This document shows positions 20,004-30,556 of a stretch of 64,000 nucleotides of DNA, piece after piece; within the stretch, counting starts at the first letter, position 1, and each line of letters opens with the position of its first letter. The DNA comes from Tenebrio molitor (taxonomy: Eukaryota; Arthropoda; Insecta; Coleoptera; Tenebrionidae). Made by a program: the position numbers and the translations under genes. Where the stretch lies: contig NC_091049.1 in NCBI RefSeq assembly GCF_963966145.1, positions 10,850,001 to 10,914,000 on the forward strand, in the 5' to 3' direction. The notes under the pieces were generated by a model. It saw only the letters and a program-made list of their open reading frames with translations. It was not told the DNA's origin and did not search any database.

Positions 20004-20859
20004 GATTGGCCACCTAAATGGAAAACCGTATGCAAGAAATTTTACTTTTGGATGCCACTGATAGAGAGCGTGGCAATCAACGAAACAAATTTTTACAGTC
20101 GACCGAATGAATTTGTGAGCACTAATTAGAGTTGATGAATATTCAGGCGAGCGGTTCTTTCTTTGCAACTTTTCACAGAATCACAGACACAGCGTACGCT
20201 ATCAAGGGCCGAGCCAAGCCAAGTAGTGGAGCAAAATCGGACTGAAATTATGACTTCTAGTGATTCCAAGGTATAACTAAATGAGACCGATACTATCTTG
20301 TAGAGGACATTTTGGGACATAAGGAATGGTCATCTACAACTTTTTTTAATAAGACCGAACTTTGAAAACGGCTTTTATACGTAGTTGAGGTGTAATCCGA
20401 AACACTACGTTTCTCGTAACATTTAACGCTGTGTTAATTCAACTATTGAAGCTATAATTATGATTTTCTGTATATTTATACTAAAAAGTACAGCGCTTCC
20501 AATAGGGAATTGGAAATTTCGCAAATATTGAGAGTTTTGAAAAAAATAATTAATAAATTTAGATGAATCAAAAATGCGCATAGTAAACTTCACTCTGCTG
20601 GGACCTATGTGAAATGTTGAAAATTTCGATACACATGCAGCGAGTCAAATGTAACTAAGATATCGGAAAAGTTTTTTAAAAAAGAATTAATTCGGTGGTC
20701 TGTATACTTTTTGAGAAAATAATTATTTTTTATTCGACGAGTGAACGCGCGGCAGCTTCTGGCAGGCAGAAATAACCCGGCACGCGTATTTAGTCTTCTA
20801 TATCGATATAGATAGAGAGTGTAGCCGTGTAAATATAATATAAAATCAAAGGCAATACC

Positions 20860-21177
20860 TTGACTTGAATTGACTGATGTTGACGATGATGTAAGTGTAT
20901 GTGACTCTAAATAACTGCTTACATCCGCGATAACTTTATAGTAATCAGTTTCAAAACTCTCTCGATACGCTTCTTCATCATCTTTTAATAATTCAATTGA
21001 CGTTTGAATGTCATTAAAATCGTTAAAGGTTTTGTTTAAAACTTCTTTCCGAATTGAAATTTGTTTTGCGTGTGCAATATTTGATTTGTGATTTTCAAAA
21101 AATGTTGTGAATCGAGTTAAACTTGACTTTAATATCGCGCGTCTTTTCAATAGCTCTGGTAATTCTGCCATAATCAA
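20860..21177 (-). pseudogene. BEL1 gag, N-terminal piece
   Basis: The first ~105 codons of BEL1 gag start at Met 21177 (or 21171) with MAELPELLKRR. They run through a helical DUF1759 leader (KTFNDFNDIQTSIELL) equivalent to KTFIEQTFKDYEEVQTEIE of BEL2, and are cut by element X after NSSQGIA. The frame continues a little into X, giving a chimeric tail that is not part of the gene. Confidence 0.88.
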
Positions 21178-21406
21178 TTTGAGAAACTGTTCTACTGCTA
21201 GGAAATGACTGGAAAATGGGACTGACCTTTTGTTTCTTGAATTCGATTTCTTGTACCTCTGGCGGATACGATGTCACCTTGATGTTCCACAGCCGGTGAA
21301 TCCGATTCGAGGAGGACCACACGGTTTGCTTGTTTCACTGAAGCGACTTGAGTTGCTTTGGATTCCAATTTTTGTTTGTTACACTTTTTTAATGCACTGT
21401 CACTGG

Positions 21407-21424
21407 ATCCGGCTCGAAGGACCA
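21407..21424 (-). promoter_or_regulatory. BEL1 primer-binding site, tRNA-Tyr
   Basis: On the minus strand TGGTCCTTCGAGCCGGAT lies five bases after the 5' LTR. It is complementary to the 3' end of eukaryotic tRNA-Tyr (…CCGGCTCGAAGGACCA) as I recall it. The same 18 bases occur in BEL2. Confidence 0.8.
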
Positions 21425-21428
21425 AAAA

Positions 21429-21690
21429 TGTTTAGGACTGTAACCCTTTTGTATGCTGTGTTTTTGCTGGGTTGATCGAATTGGACGCTTTGTGATGGAC
21501 GTCTTTATTCGAGAAAAAATAACTGTCACTTTTGTTGAGTACTTTATTCGTCTCTGGTTTCTAGTTATTCTCTCCTACTATTTACAAAATTTTACCTTAA
21601 ATACTACCTACTTCTAGAAAAATGAGGGTGGGGGTGTAAGCACCCGTCCAGACCTTCGTGGGTACAGTTGGACGTAACAGAAATGCAACA
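21429..21690 (-). repeat. 5' LTR of BEL1
   Basis: The 262-bp partner of 8369-8630 with a single base difference, followed on the plus strand by the AAAAC duplication. Confidence 0.93.
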
Positions 21691-22169
21691 AAAACCTTAA
21701 TACCATTTTTTCCTAACATGAATGGTTTTCTTAAAAATAAAAATTTTAAATAGTGCCCCACTGTTTGAGAGCTTTTGCACCATTTTATTGTTGTGATAAT
21801 TAAATAAATTGTTAAGATTTTGTAATGAAAGTCAATTGCTTAGCAATCAAAAACAACAATGCCTCATGTCAGATTTTATCGAGTACCTACTGTCACAATG
21901 ACGTTTCGGTTTTAAATATTTCCCTTGGATATAGATCATCAAAAACTACCAGGACTGCATTTTTTATTAACAAAATCAATAATTATATTCGAAATATTTA
22001 TCTAGATTCACCACAACCTTGAGGTAAGTCCCCTTTTATTGCTGCAATGAACTGAAATTATTTGTGATACCACATCTCGATCAACCTCTAAAGGGATTTG
22101 AATTCGAGCACTGACCCTAATAAGATTCGTTAATTTCTGTGTAACTTTATTTATTTGTATTGAAAACAT

Positions 22170-22305
22170 TCATAATAAATGCTTAAAATATCCTCCGTTT
22201 GCCATGACATAAGCATTACCTTCGGACAGCAGCGTTTGCATTTCCGCTACATTTCCCATATACAAAATGCATATCTGCATACTCCTCGATACAATATTCT
22301 GGCAT
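22170..22305 (-). pseudogene. Fused ends of a DUF4817/IS630-type transposase
   Basis: From ATG at 22303-22305 the minus strand encodes MPEYCIEEYADMHFVYGK, the N-terminal helix-turn-helix start (DUF4817) of an insect mariner-like transposase. Shifted by one frame, the sequence then encodes ANGGYFKHLL and a stop at 22170, the typical C-terminal end of the same family. The catalytic middle of about 300 residues is missing, with the join near 22218-22230. This identifies the parent of the surrounding TIR element. Confidence 0.75.
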
Positions 22306-22595
22306 TGTAAACTATTGCATCTTTGCGGGCGACGGATAAAAGATAGATCAAGTCAAAGTGTAGACTTTGACAGTAGTAAATTTCAAATCGTTACCAAGCA
22401 ATCATTTTTAAATCGAAACATACAAGATTTTTTCGTGCACAAAGCAATATTTCAGCAGTCCCAAAACAACAGGGAACAATTTTATTTTCAGAAAACGGTT
22501 CAATTTATCCAAAAGCGGTATAAAGGTTTTCGACCACATTTTCCCTGATAAACTCACCCTGAAATTCTTGGGAGACCATTCCCTAACACCCTGTA

Positions 22596-23041
22596 TTTTA
22601 AAATTTATTTTATTGGTGGGAAAATTACCGATGGGATTTTACTCAACGGGGATGCGCAAAAAATTAAGGTAATTACTGGTGGCGAGATTACCTGTCCCCG
22701 ATGATAGTTAAATTCTTTTTGGAAATTGAAAATGTTGTTGGGGCGGCTTGTCCAATTTGGTTTATGACGCTGCTTCCAATAATTCCGCCGACAAGTACTT
22801 ACCTACTTTCGGTACGTCCAATTCTCAAACAATTGGTTAAATCCCATCATTCGACGTCTATTTGTCGCCATCCTGTGGCAAAACCCACAGGAAGACAGGA
22901 GGCAATATAATATCAATTTATTATAGTACCTGCATAAGTGCTGAGCCTTCAGTTGGGGATTAAGCAACCCTTCTGACCTGACCAAGTGACCACCTGTTCC
23001 TAATCTGTGCGCAGTTCGAGTGCCTCCGAATATCGACATAG
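22596..23041. other. Gene-free stretch with a dispersed repeat
   Basis: Only chance frames. A segment around 22742-22785 (CTTGTCCAATTTGG…TTTATGACGC) recurs in inverted orientation at about 61060-61104, so both are copies of an unnamed dispersed repeat. Confidence 0.5.
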
Positions 23042-23043
23042 TA

Positions 23044-23785
23044 CCGGGTGGGGCATCGTATACGCGCACGCGAGAAATCGCGACTTCTAATTAAATAAAA
23101 TTGGCGAAATTTTATATACCTGACTAATTATTGATAAGGTATATTTGAGAATTTTTAAAATTTTTTTTGTTAATAAATAAGGCCGTAACAGTTTTATTAG
23201 TTTTCTGAAATTAACTGTTAATTTACCTATAAAGTTTTTACACTAAATGAATCTGTATCTGCTAGCCCATCAAACCCTGGTGGCACAATTACAAATTTTG
23301 ACTTGGTTAGCTAAATAATTCGCTTTTTTATGTAAACGTAAACCAGACGGGTGATTTACGGCACAATGGTATAATTTCCCAACAAAGGTATAGCCGACCG
23401 TTTTAAACCTTTTTGCCATAAAATTGACAGTTTCCATTGTCACCTAAATTTACGACAGCACAAGTAGCAGGTCATAAATAAAAATGATTTTGAAAGTTGA
23501 AATGTAAAACTGCGTTTAATTCAAAATCTAATTGGTATTTTTTTCCGTAGATTTCGTAAATAATTATAGGAAGTGAATCTGGGTAGGTTAGTATAAAAAT
23601 CAGAATTTGACTTTTTGGTTGAAATTTACATTTTAATTTTTTTTGGCTTTGTTTGTAAGTGAAAAATTATCAAAAAATTATGAAATGTACCTTACCAATA
23701 GCCAAGTAAGTCTGAAAAATTTAGACAATTTTATTTAATTAGAAGTCGCGATTTCTCGCGTGCGCGCATACGATGCCCCACCCGG
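23044..23785. mobile_element. MITE with 60-bp terminal inverted repeats
   Basis: The ends CCGGGTGGGGCATCG… are flanked by TA (23042-23043 and 23786-23787). The left and right arms match at about 60 of 61 positions. Length is 742 bp and no coding region is present, so it is a non-autonomous Tc1/mariner-type element. A second, truncated copy is at about 61320-61896. Confidence 0.88.
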
Positions 23786-23787
23786 TA

Positions 23788-25080
23788 TAATTACCACATT
23801 TTTTTCAAACTTGCCAACTTTATTTAGTTAAAAAAATATTATTATTTTAAGAAATATTATATTCTATTATTAGGATTAAAAGTCACTTTTAATCCGAATG
23901 ACACACACTATTTTTTTTCCAACCAAGTAAAGGAACCATGTCATGAAAAGCACGAAACCCGTAGCTACATTAAAAATTTTATAGCGAAATATTCGTGTAA
24001 ACAAAGAGACAATTTTGACATTTGTTTTGTTTAGGTACATAATTTAGTTGTTTTTTTTTTAAATCAACGAAGTGTTGAACTATTAGTTGAAAGTAAAAAA
24101 TTTTAACTTAGGATTTGTAGGGCAGGTAGCCACCGACCCCCGCGCCAAGGTGTGAAAAAACCCACCTGACCACTGGTCGAGGCGGCAGTTGTTTTGTTCA
24201 TATTACAATGTAGTCAGGTAGTCTGTACGTGAGAATAAAAGTAGTAACACGACAGGATTCATTTTATTAATTACTTTTTCATGCCGCCGGCCGTTATCGA
24301 CGATTTTGCATGATTCAAAATCCGCCGGGAACGTTAAATTCCCGGCCTAGTACTTATGCCGGCGCTACACGATGCTACGAACACCCTCCAACGCTGGAGG
24401 GTTGATAGTGCGTCGCATCGTGTGGTCGATCTTCAATCTACGAACGACAGATGTCGAGCATCCAACGTTCGCGTTGGATCACGTTCCGGCTGTTGTCGGT
24501 ATTCCTGACCGCGTCAAAGGACTTCTTCCAAACGTTTGACGAAAACATTCGTTGGTTTGATTGACGGCTACACGATTTGTTCGAACTTCAAAGCAGTTTT
24601 CAATTTCTGGGTGGCTGTTCTGAGGGTACTAGGCTACTAGGTGTAGCGCAAAGTGTTTCATTTGTATTTCACAGGTGTGTATTGTATTGTAATGGTCCGA
24701 ATAGGTTCGATAAATAATTTTTGTTTTTAAATAATTTCAACGAAACGTCCAAAGAACCGTTCACTGGGGCAAAAATCGGTTGTAAATTTTATATCTGGAT
24801 GCCTTTGTCGGCACCGTAACTCTTAAAACCGAAATTTGCAGCTACGGTTGTACTCTAGAGTCTAGACAAACCGGACAAACGTTTGTACCACACTTTTTGG
24901 ATCAAACATTCGCTACACCGTGTAGCCGGTACATTTGTCGCACCAACTGTCGAACGTATTTGTCTCAAATGTTCGGTCCAACGTTGGAGCCAACGTACGG
25001 AGCATATATTTGTACACAAAATGTTGTCTGAGACTTTGTGGTCATGTTGGTGTATACACAGAAAAATTCTCAACACATAA
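23788..25080. other. Gene-free stretch with short palindromes
   Basis: 24361-24480 and 24890-25020 contain GC-richer DNA with paired motifs such as CTACACGAT/ATCGTGTGG and CCTCCAACGCTGGAGG. These look like remains of a TIR element next to the YqaJ fragment, but I could not define ends. Confidence 0.4.
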
Positions 25081-25720
25081 GTCAAAAGTGAAAACTAAAG
25101 CGAAATCTATCAAGAAGAAAAATCGTATACATAGTGCGGACTCTGATTGCGGTAAAACTGACGAAAATAAAGCAGATTCAACAATTTCTGATTTATCTTT
25201 AGAGGAATATGAGCTACGAAAAAATATCTTTTTAAATAATTTAGAGAAATGTGATATTAAATTAATTCAGGAAAAAACTATTAATCAAAACAGCGATGAT
25301 GAATGGCGTCAAGAACGAAGTATACGTTTAACAGCAAGTAATTTCGGAAAAATATGTAGAATAAAAGATAATACAAATACAGCAAATACTGTGACAAATA
25401 TTTTACGCGTCCGCGAATCAAACGAGAAACTGCCATTGGCAAAGCAATACGGAATAAATAACGAAAATATAGCTAAAGAAAAATTCAAAACAATGGTAGA
25501 GGTTGAGGTTCTTTCTTGTGGTTTATTCGTCGATGAAGAAATAAGATTTTTAGGCGCGTCACCGGATGGTTTAATAGGTTGCGATTCAATTTTAGAAATA
25601 AAATGTTCGTTTGCAGCAAGAGATCAAACAATTGAAGAAGCCATCAAAACGAAAAAATTAGTTATTGTACAATCGATCCCACTGAATATGCAGGCGAGAG
25701 TGATAAAAGAATTATACTGA
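25081..25720 (+). pseudogene. YqaJ-type exonuclease domain fragment
   Basis: Translated residues resemble the invertebrate YqaJ/lambda-exonuclease-like domain. A lysine-rich linker is followed by ERSIRLTASNFGKICR, IAKEKF, FLGASPDGLIG and ILEIKC. The last two carry the D...ExK metal-binding residues of this nuclease fold. The homologous region at 46.6-47.2 kb is joined to a Mutator-type transposase. Here nothing transposase-like is upstream, and after IKTKKL the reading departs from the family, so the copy seems truncated at both sides. The open frame begins earlier (24935), but that part looks like non-coding terminal DNA. A spliced host gene exon is the alternative. Confidence 0.6.
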
Positions 25721-26751
25721 AATCTACACATGTTTATATGTATCAAGTGTTATATATTTTTTTTATTAATTTATTTTATCGTTGTGTATAAAATACATCT
25801 ACATTTTTGTACAGGATTGTGGATTATGCCTATCGGGGAAACCACGTTAAAAACACGCGCCTTTTATTCTACCTCTGTGGTGGTGTGGAAAAGAATAAAT
25901 AACAAAGAATAAAGAGGTATTTGGCTAAAAGTATAACTTGTATTCGAAGTAATACCATCAGGTAGAAAAATGGAAATTAGCTCGGGGCAGAGAGAAGTCC
26001 GCCGGCCCCTTGGTCCTTCTCCCAGCTCAACTAATGGGTGCGTTAAAACATGGGCTGCTGATATTGTTGGTTGCCATCATCACACTTTCGTGCAATGAGT
26101 TTCGTTTTTTATTTTGCCTCGTACTCGTAGGTCAGAATTTAACCGATTTCAAGAAAAACTAAGATTTCTCCTCACTATATTTTTCATTCATGATTACAAT
26201 GAGCTACTTTAGAACTCAAACAAGTTAAAAATGAGACCGCTACGAGTAATTATGAAATTCTGTTTGTTTAATCGTAACGACCAATTTATTGCCTTAATCG
26301 AAAAATCATTATATTTCCTCATTTGATTAAGTTAAAAGGAATCGATAGAACCGTCGAGCAAGTTTTCAACTTCAAATTTGAAGTTTTTAGGAGTAAATTG
26401 CGTTTACATTGGTTTAGTATAGGGCTACGATTTCGAGATGAGGACCCTCCACCACCCGGCGGCACGGCAATTTTGCCGGAGTACATACACTATTACGGAT
26501 ATTACTATCAAGTAATAGTGCAGTGCTAATCAACATAATTACCGCCATCTCGTCTCCACATTTTGACCTTGTTTAAAAAAAATACTATTATTCTATTTTG
26601 GTCAATAATCGTCTTTATATGCCCCCAAATGAGAGCATAAATTGGCCTTTATGGCCTGGATTTTTCAAAAATCTGCCAAGCAACGGTTGGTTTAATTATT
26701 CAAACAATGGTATCAAACATTATTTGATTAAAGAAAATCATACATTATATA
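25721..26751. other. Gene-free stretch
   Basis: No protein motif, repeat end or RNA gene that I can support. Short frames only. Confidence 0.45.
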
Positions 26752-28250
26752 CAGAGTGATTTACGAGGAATAATGAGCCCGACGGAATAGAAAATGCAAC
26801 CCACAATACATTGCAATTGCATTTTTGGACACAGATTTGACTAGTGGCTCCTTTTTTATTAATGGCAGTCTTAATCAAGCAAAATATCATGCTCTATTAT
26901 CAAAGGAAATAAGCACCTTTCTGGGTGAAATGCCATTCCATTAGCAGTGTTGAACAAAGTCGTGTTTCAACAGAACGGCGCCACACCACATAATGCACGC
27001 ACTAATATTGCATGTTTGAATAATCATTTTGGTGATAAAAAAATGGGTACTGTTACGTTTGAAAACTCTCCCGGCTTCACCATCCTGCGGAAGACACTCG
27101 CGCCTTCCGGAGCGAGGTTTTTTTGGAAGGCACGACCATCGTAGATGGAGACTGAGGAGTCAGTGGTGGACCGGCAGTTCCAGTGTGAAGGTGTGAAGAC
27201 GTGATGGGGTCCCAGAAGTAGGTCGGTGTCCTGTGTGGACCGACGCCTAGCGCCGAGGGCGGATTGGGGGGCCCCTCAATGAAAAAAGGGACACAGTGGT
27301 TGTCGCCGTCGCCTAGTGCGGATAGTTTCTTCCCCTGATCGCTAGGACGCCGTCTCCACTCACCGAGGAGGCGCCTCCACAACCCCGCACCGAAGGGAGG
27401 ATCTTCGTCTCCGACTTTCCAGTGGGATAAGGAGGAACTCGGTAAATGTTTCCCCTAGACATTCATTTTTTTGAACATCTGTTGTTCGTCCCGATGATAC
27501 CGTGACCTCGTCAGGAATCGAGTCGTTATCGGGACGGACAACTTTTTGTGTCCTCCTTATCTTGCTTCGCCTCTGCTGTTTTTCGTTATTGTAACAGGAC
27601 GGCGGCGGCGAGGGTCGGAGCCGGAAGCAGTTCTCCTGGAGTAGTCCGGTTGGATCCTCCGCGGATCGCGGCTGCAGTCAAAGTCAGAGCCAGCGGGCCA
27701 GGGTGCAGGATCCAGCTCGGCAGGTGGTGCGTTGGTGGTCCCCCTTTCCGGGACTTACTTCGAAGACGAGGACAAGGGGTGACCCGTGGAGAGACGCGTG
27801 TAGTGAAAAGGACCACCGTGAGGTGAAGTGTAGATTTAAGGGTAGTGTAAGGTTTAGGTTAAGGCTAGTTTGTAAGTTAGGGTAAGTTTTAGGTTTAAGT
27901 TTATTTGTCTAAGTCTTTGTAAATAACTCTCGACGAGAGAAATGTAACCCGGAGGTTAATAAAGAATTTTATTAACGTAACAGTACCTACTTACGAACCT
28001 ATTTGATGGCCCCCTAGATCCCCAGATTTGAATCCATTGGATTTCTTTCTATGGGGTTACATTCGAGACAATGTTTATTTGACTCCACGTAACTCTTCTC
28101 ACCTGAGAAGAGTTAAGAAGAAGGATAGTGCAAGTCTGTGAGAAAATACCCCCAAATTTTTTACTGAATGCAACGATGGGCGCTTCTAGAAGGTGTCGAC
28201 AGTGTCTGGAACAGCATGGAGGCAATTTTGAGCAACTAGAGTAGATTTTT
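26752..28250 (+). mobile_element. IS630/Tc1-type transposase remnant split by a solo LTR
   Basis: The left part has FFINGSLNQAKYHALL (near 26854-26905), then, after a stop, VVFQQNGATPHNAR with the catalytic Asp replaced by Asn (QQDGA is usual). After the LTR the plus strand continues with WPPRSPDLNPLDFFLWGYI (28012-28065) carrying the third acidic residue, and RRCRQCLEQHGGNFEQLE with a stop at 28242. These are the second and third catalytic motifs and the C-terminus of an insect IS630-type transposase. Frames shift several times and the N-terminus is missing, so it is dead. Confidence 0.8.
27051..27982 (+). mobile_element. GC-rich solo LTR (932 bp)
   Basis: It has TGTTACG...CGTAACA ends and a 4-bp duplication GTAC (27047-27050 and 27983-27986), and it interrupts the IS630 transposase between two halves of its catalytic domain. 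An AATAAA lies near the right end (27954-27959). It is clearly richer in G and C than its surroundings. The open frames inside it have no recognisable product. The missing internal region suggests LTR-LTR recombination of a gypsy-type element. Orientation is taken from the polyadenylation signal. Confidence 0.82.
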
Positions 28251-29315
28251 TATTGTTTATGAATTTGGTTACTTGATTTTTCATTTTTTTTTTCAATTAA
28301 ATTAAATTTTCGCGCAATCGTGTTGTTATAGCTACTTACAATTGTTGTTGACACAATCTCAAAGTTGAACTTAACAACCCTAATGCTGTAAGTAAATAAC
28401 GACACCGATACCTACCGAGGTAAGTCATTACTGACATTAATGTCTTCAAAATATTCCTGGCAAAAAATTACTTCGAAGCCATATTTTTTCGTATAAGCGA
28501 TTATGCGAAAAATGTTATGGGATATACGGTTAGTAAGTGCCATAACAGAATCTCGGAAGTTGAAAAATCTCGACTTGTCTCGATTTTTCAAATTCTTTCT
28601 CGATTCTTCTTCCTAACCTTAGGTATATCACAATATACTATTGCTGTTCTTTCTTTTAATGTACGGATATTCAGGAGAAAATTCTCTATAAGAACGAATA
28701 GAAAAATATATACTGCGTAAAAAAAAGTTGACCACGGCTTGTCAAAAAATAGATATCGAATCAGATAATGTTGTTGTATTTTTCGAACTATTTCATTTGA
28801 TGTGTCATTTGTCAAATCGGATAAAAAAATAAGCAAGATACAGCGTCAAAGGTTTTTCGTCAGTCACCCGGTATTTGATTTAAAGTCCAGCATAGTCGAT
28901 TTCAATGTTTAGCTTAATCCATATTAATTAATGTCGGCTACGAGTTATTGGTTTTTTAGCAACATAAAAATGATTTACAATATATTAGAAAATTATTTTA
29001 ATTCTTAAAATCGATTTTGGTGGCTTACAAGACTTTACATGGACCTAAAGTCGAGCTTATCCCATAAATATTTTGCTTATACAGGAAAAACACTTTTTTA
29101 ATATTGTGGTTATCAGCCGTGATGTGCAAGGCTGATTTTGGTTCATGGTTTACAAAATAAAAGTTGATGTCGAGGCGGTGACGGTCAGTCAAGGTGCTAA
29201 TAAATGAAATTCGACCCCAGGAGGCATGATTTACCAGTTAAATCACTACTCAGTTTTCTCTGTGACATGTTTCGCTTGAACATGTTTGCTTAAATCCGCT
29301 TTGCTTTTCGCCTGT
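28251..29315. other. Gene-free stretch between IS630 remnant and zinc-finger gene
   Basis: Only short chance frames; this probably includes the 3' untranslated region of the zinc-finger gene at its right edge. No clear polyadenylation signal on the minus strand was found close to the stop. Confidence 0.45.
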
Positions 29316-30556
29316 TCACATCCCAGCCACACTTTTTTCATTTTCGTGAATTCTCACTTTGTGCATCAACAAGCAATGTTTTCTTTTCGTTCTGTAATCA
29401 CACTTTTCACAATTCCACCATGTCGAAAAGTCGGGAACGGCGTGACTGTTCTGCATGTGCGCCTTTAAACAATACTTCCGTTTCGATTTAAACGTGCACT
29501 GTTCACATTTATACCACTTGATGTTCTCGTCCGCGATGTGTAGCGTCTCAATGTGTTTCTTCAAGTTACACTCGTGCTGAGTTTTAAAACCGCACACCCC
29601 ACACTTGAACCAAGTAATACTTTCAACGGGAACGTGTTTGGTTTTTATGTGTTGATTTAAGTTGCGCCTGCGACATGTTTTGTAAGCGCAATGTTCACAT
29701 TTCAGCCAGATTTCGTCCTCGGGGGCGGTGTGGTTGATTCGGGTGTGCAATTTTAACTGAAAGGCGACTTTGGCTCTGTACTGACATTTATCACATTCAA
29801 ACCATTTGATTGCTTCGGCTGACGTGTGTCTGACTTTGATGTGTTTGGTAAGTTGAAAACGGCGCTTCGCCTTGTAGGGACAATGTTCACATTCAAACCA
29901 GTATATGGACTCGTTGGGCAGATGATGCGCTCGAATGTGCTTGTGCAAGTCGCCGCGCCGTTTTGATTTGTACGTGCACTGGTCACATTTGAACCATTCA
30001 ATGTTCTCATCGGACGTGTGCCTTCCTAACACATGAGTTTTTAAGTGTGACCGCCTTTTAGCCTTGTAGGGGCAGTGTTCACATTGAAACCACTTTATTT
30101 CCTCAGAGGCCATGTGTCTAGCTTGAATGTGAGCCTTTAAGTGAGCCCGCCATTTTGCGCTATAAGAACACTGCTCACATTTGAACCGTTGGACCTTATG
30201 TGGTATTGCAAGCTTTCTCATTATGTCAATTTTTACATTATTTTGCCAAGGCGGTTTGTATCGACAGTATTGATATTTGAGACGTTTTCGATTGAGACAT
30301 TTGTGGCTCACATGTTTCAGTAGTATCAACTGTGAGAATGTATTAAAATCACATGTCTGGCAGCATTGACAATTTTCTAGTAGACTTGATCGAAAGACTT
30401 CTTGGAGGTGAACCTCTTGAAAGTGCTTTTTGAGATCTTGTAGTAGTTGACATTTAAATTTACACTTCTTGCAGTCGTAAGGTTCTGGAGGGTTGAAACA
30501 GTTGAAAAGGTGAGAAGAGAATTCATTTAATTCTTCTTTCATAATGATGTCTAGTC
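29316..30556 (-). CDS. C2H2 zinc-finger protein with an 11-finger array
   Basis: The last coding exon gives 408 residues from Met 30542. Two N-terminal fingers (CKKCKFKC…, and CQTCDFNT… ending HxxxxC-like) are followed by nine regular C2H2 fingers of the form CxxC-YKxKRR-xLxxHIxxxH. Instead of TGEKP linkers they are joined by about ten residues of the form S/P-x-E-x-I-x-WF, giving a repeat of about 33-34 residues. The protein is likely a nuclear DNA- or RNA-binding regulator of a lineage-expanded insect family. A splice acceptor (TTTTACAG) lies just before the Met, so an upstream 5' exon is expected but not identified. This is the one convincing host gene here. Confidence 0.85.

Larger units (their letters stand above)
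15825..20851. mobile_element. Small TIR element X in BEL1 gag, carrying hAT2
   Basis: Terminal inverted repeats TTTGATTTTATATTA (15825-15839 and, inverted, near 20836-20850) are flanked by the 8-bp duplication GCAATACC (15817-15824 and 20852-20859), with one extra G at the right edge. Removing hAT2 leaves about 860 bp with no coding region. An 8-bp duplication fits hAT, P or MULE-type elements, but the ends do not start with the usual hAT CAG, so the superfamily is undecided. Confidence 0.75.
8369..21690 (-). mobile_element. BEL/Pao retrotransposon BEL1, RT-deleted and twice interrupted
   Basis: The element reads on the minus strand, with 262-bp LTRs at 21429-21690 (5') and 8369-8630 (3') that differ at one base (C near 8499 against T near 21540). 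A 5-bp duplication AAAAC flanks it (8364-8368 and 21691-21695). The primer site matches tRNA-Tyr. Gag is in three pieces because hAT1 and element X inserted in it, with 8-bp duplications of gag sequence. The pol part has an in-frame loss of the whole reverse transcriptase. Removing the inserts would leave an element of about 4.9 kb. The low LTR divergence says it transposed recently, and the two DNA transposons arrived later. Confidence 0.93.
8301..22593. mobile_element. Mariner/IS630-like non-autonomous element hosting BEL1
   Basis: The ends are CAGGGTGTTA...TAACACCCTG, flanked by TA (8299-8300 and 22594-22595), with terminal inverted repeats of about 85 bp. The left arm is interrupted by BEL1 after 8368 and resumes at 21696. 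Without BEL1 the element is about 960 bp. TA duplications and this terminal sequence fit the Tc1/mariner-IS630 group. The minus strand near the right end still carries the first and last few codons of the transposase (22170-22305), so it is an internal-deletion derivative. Confidence 0.85.

Noticed and set aside
24855..25080. Overlapping frames upstream of the YqaJ fragment
   Set aside because: The stretch is repetitive and palindromic and its translation in any frame lacks family features.
27077..27885. Long GC-rich open frames on both strands
   Set aside because: They lie inside the solo LTR, overlap each other and have no recognisable motifs; a high GC content alone gives long frames.
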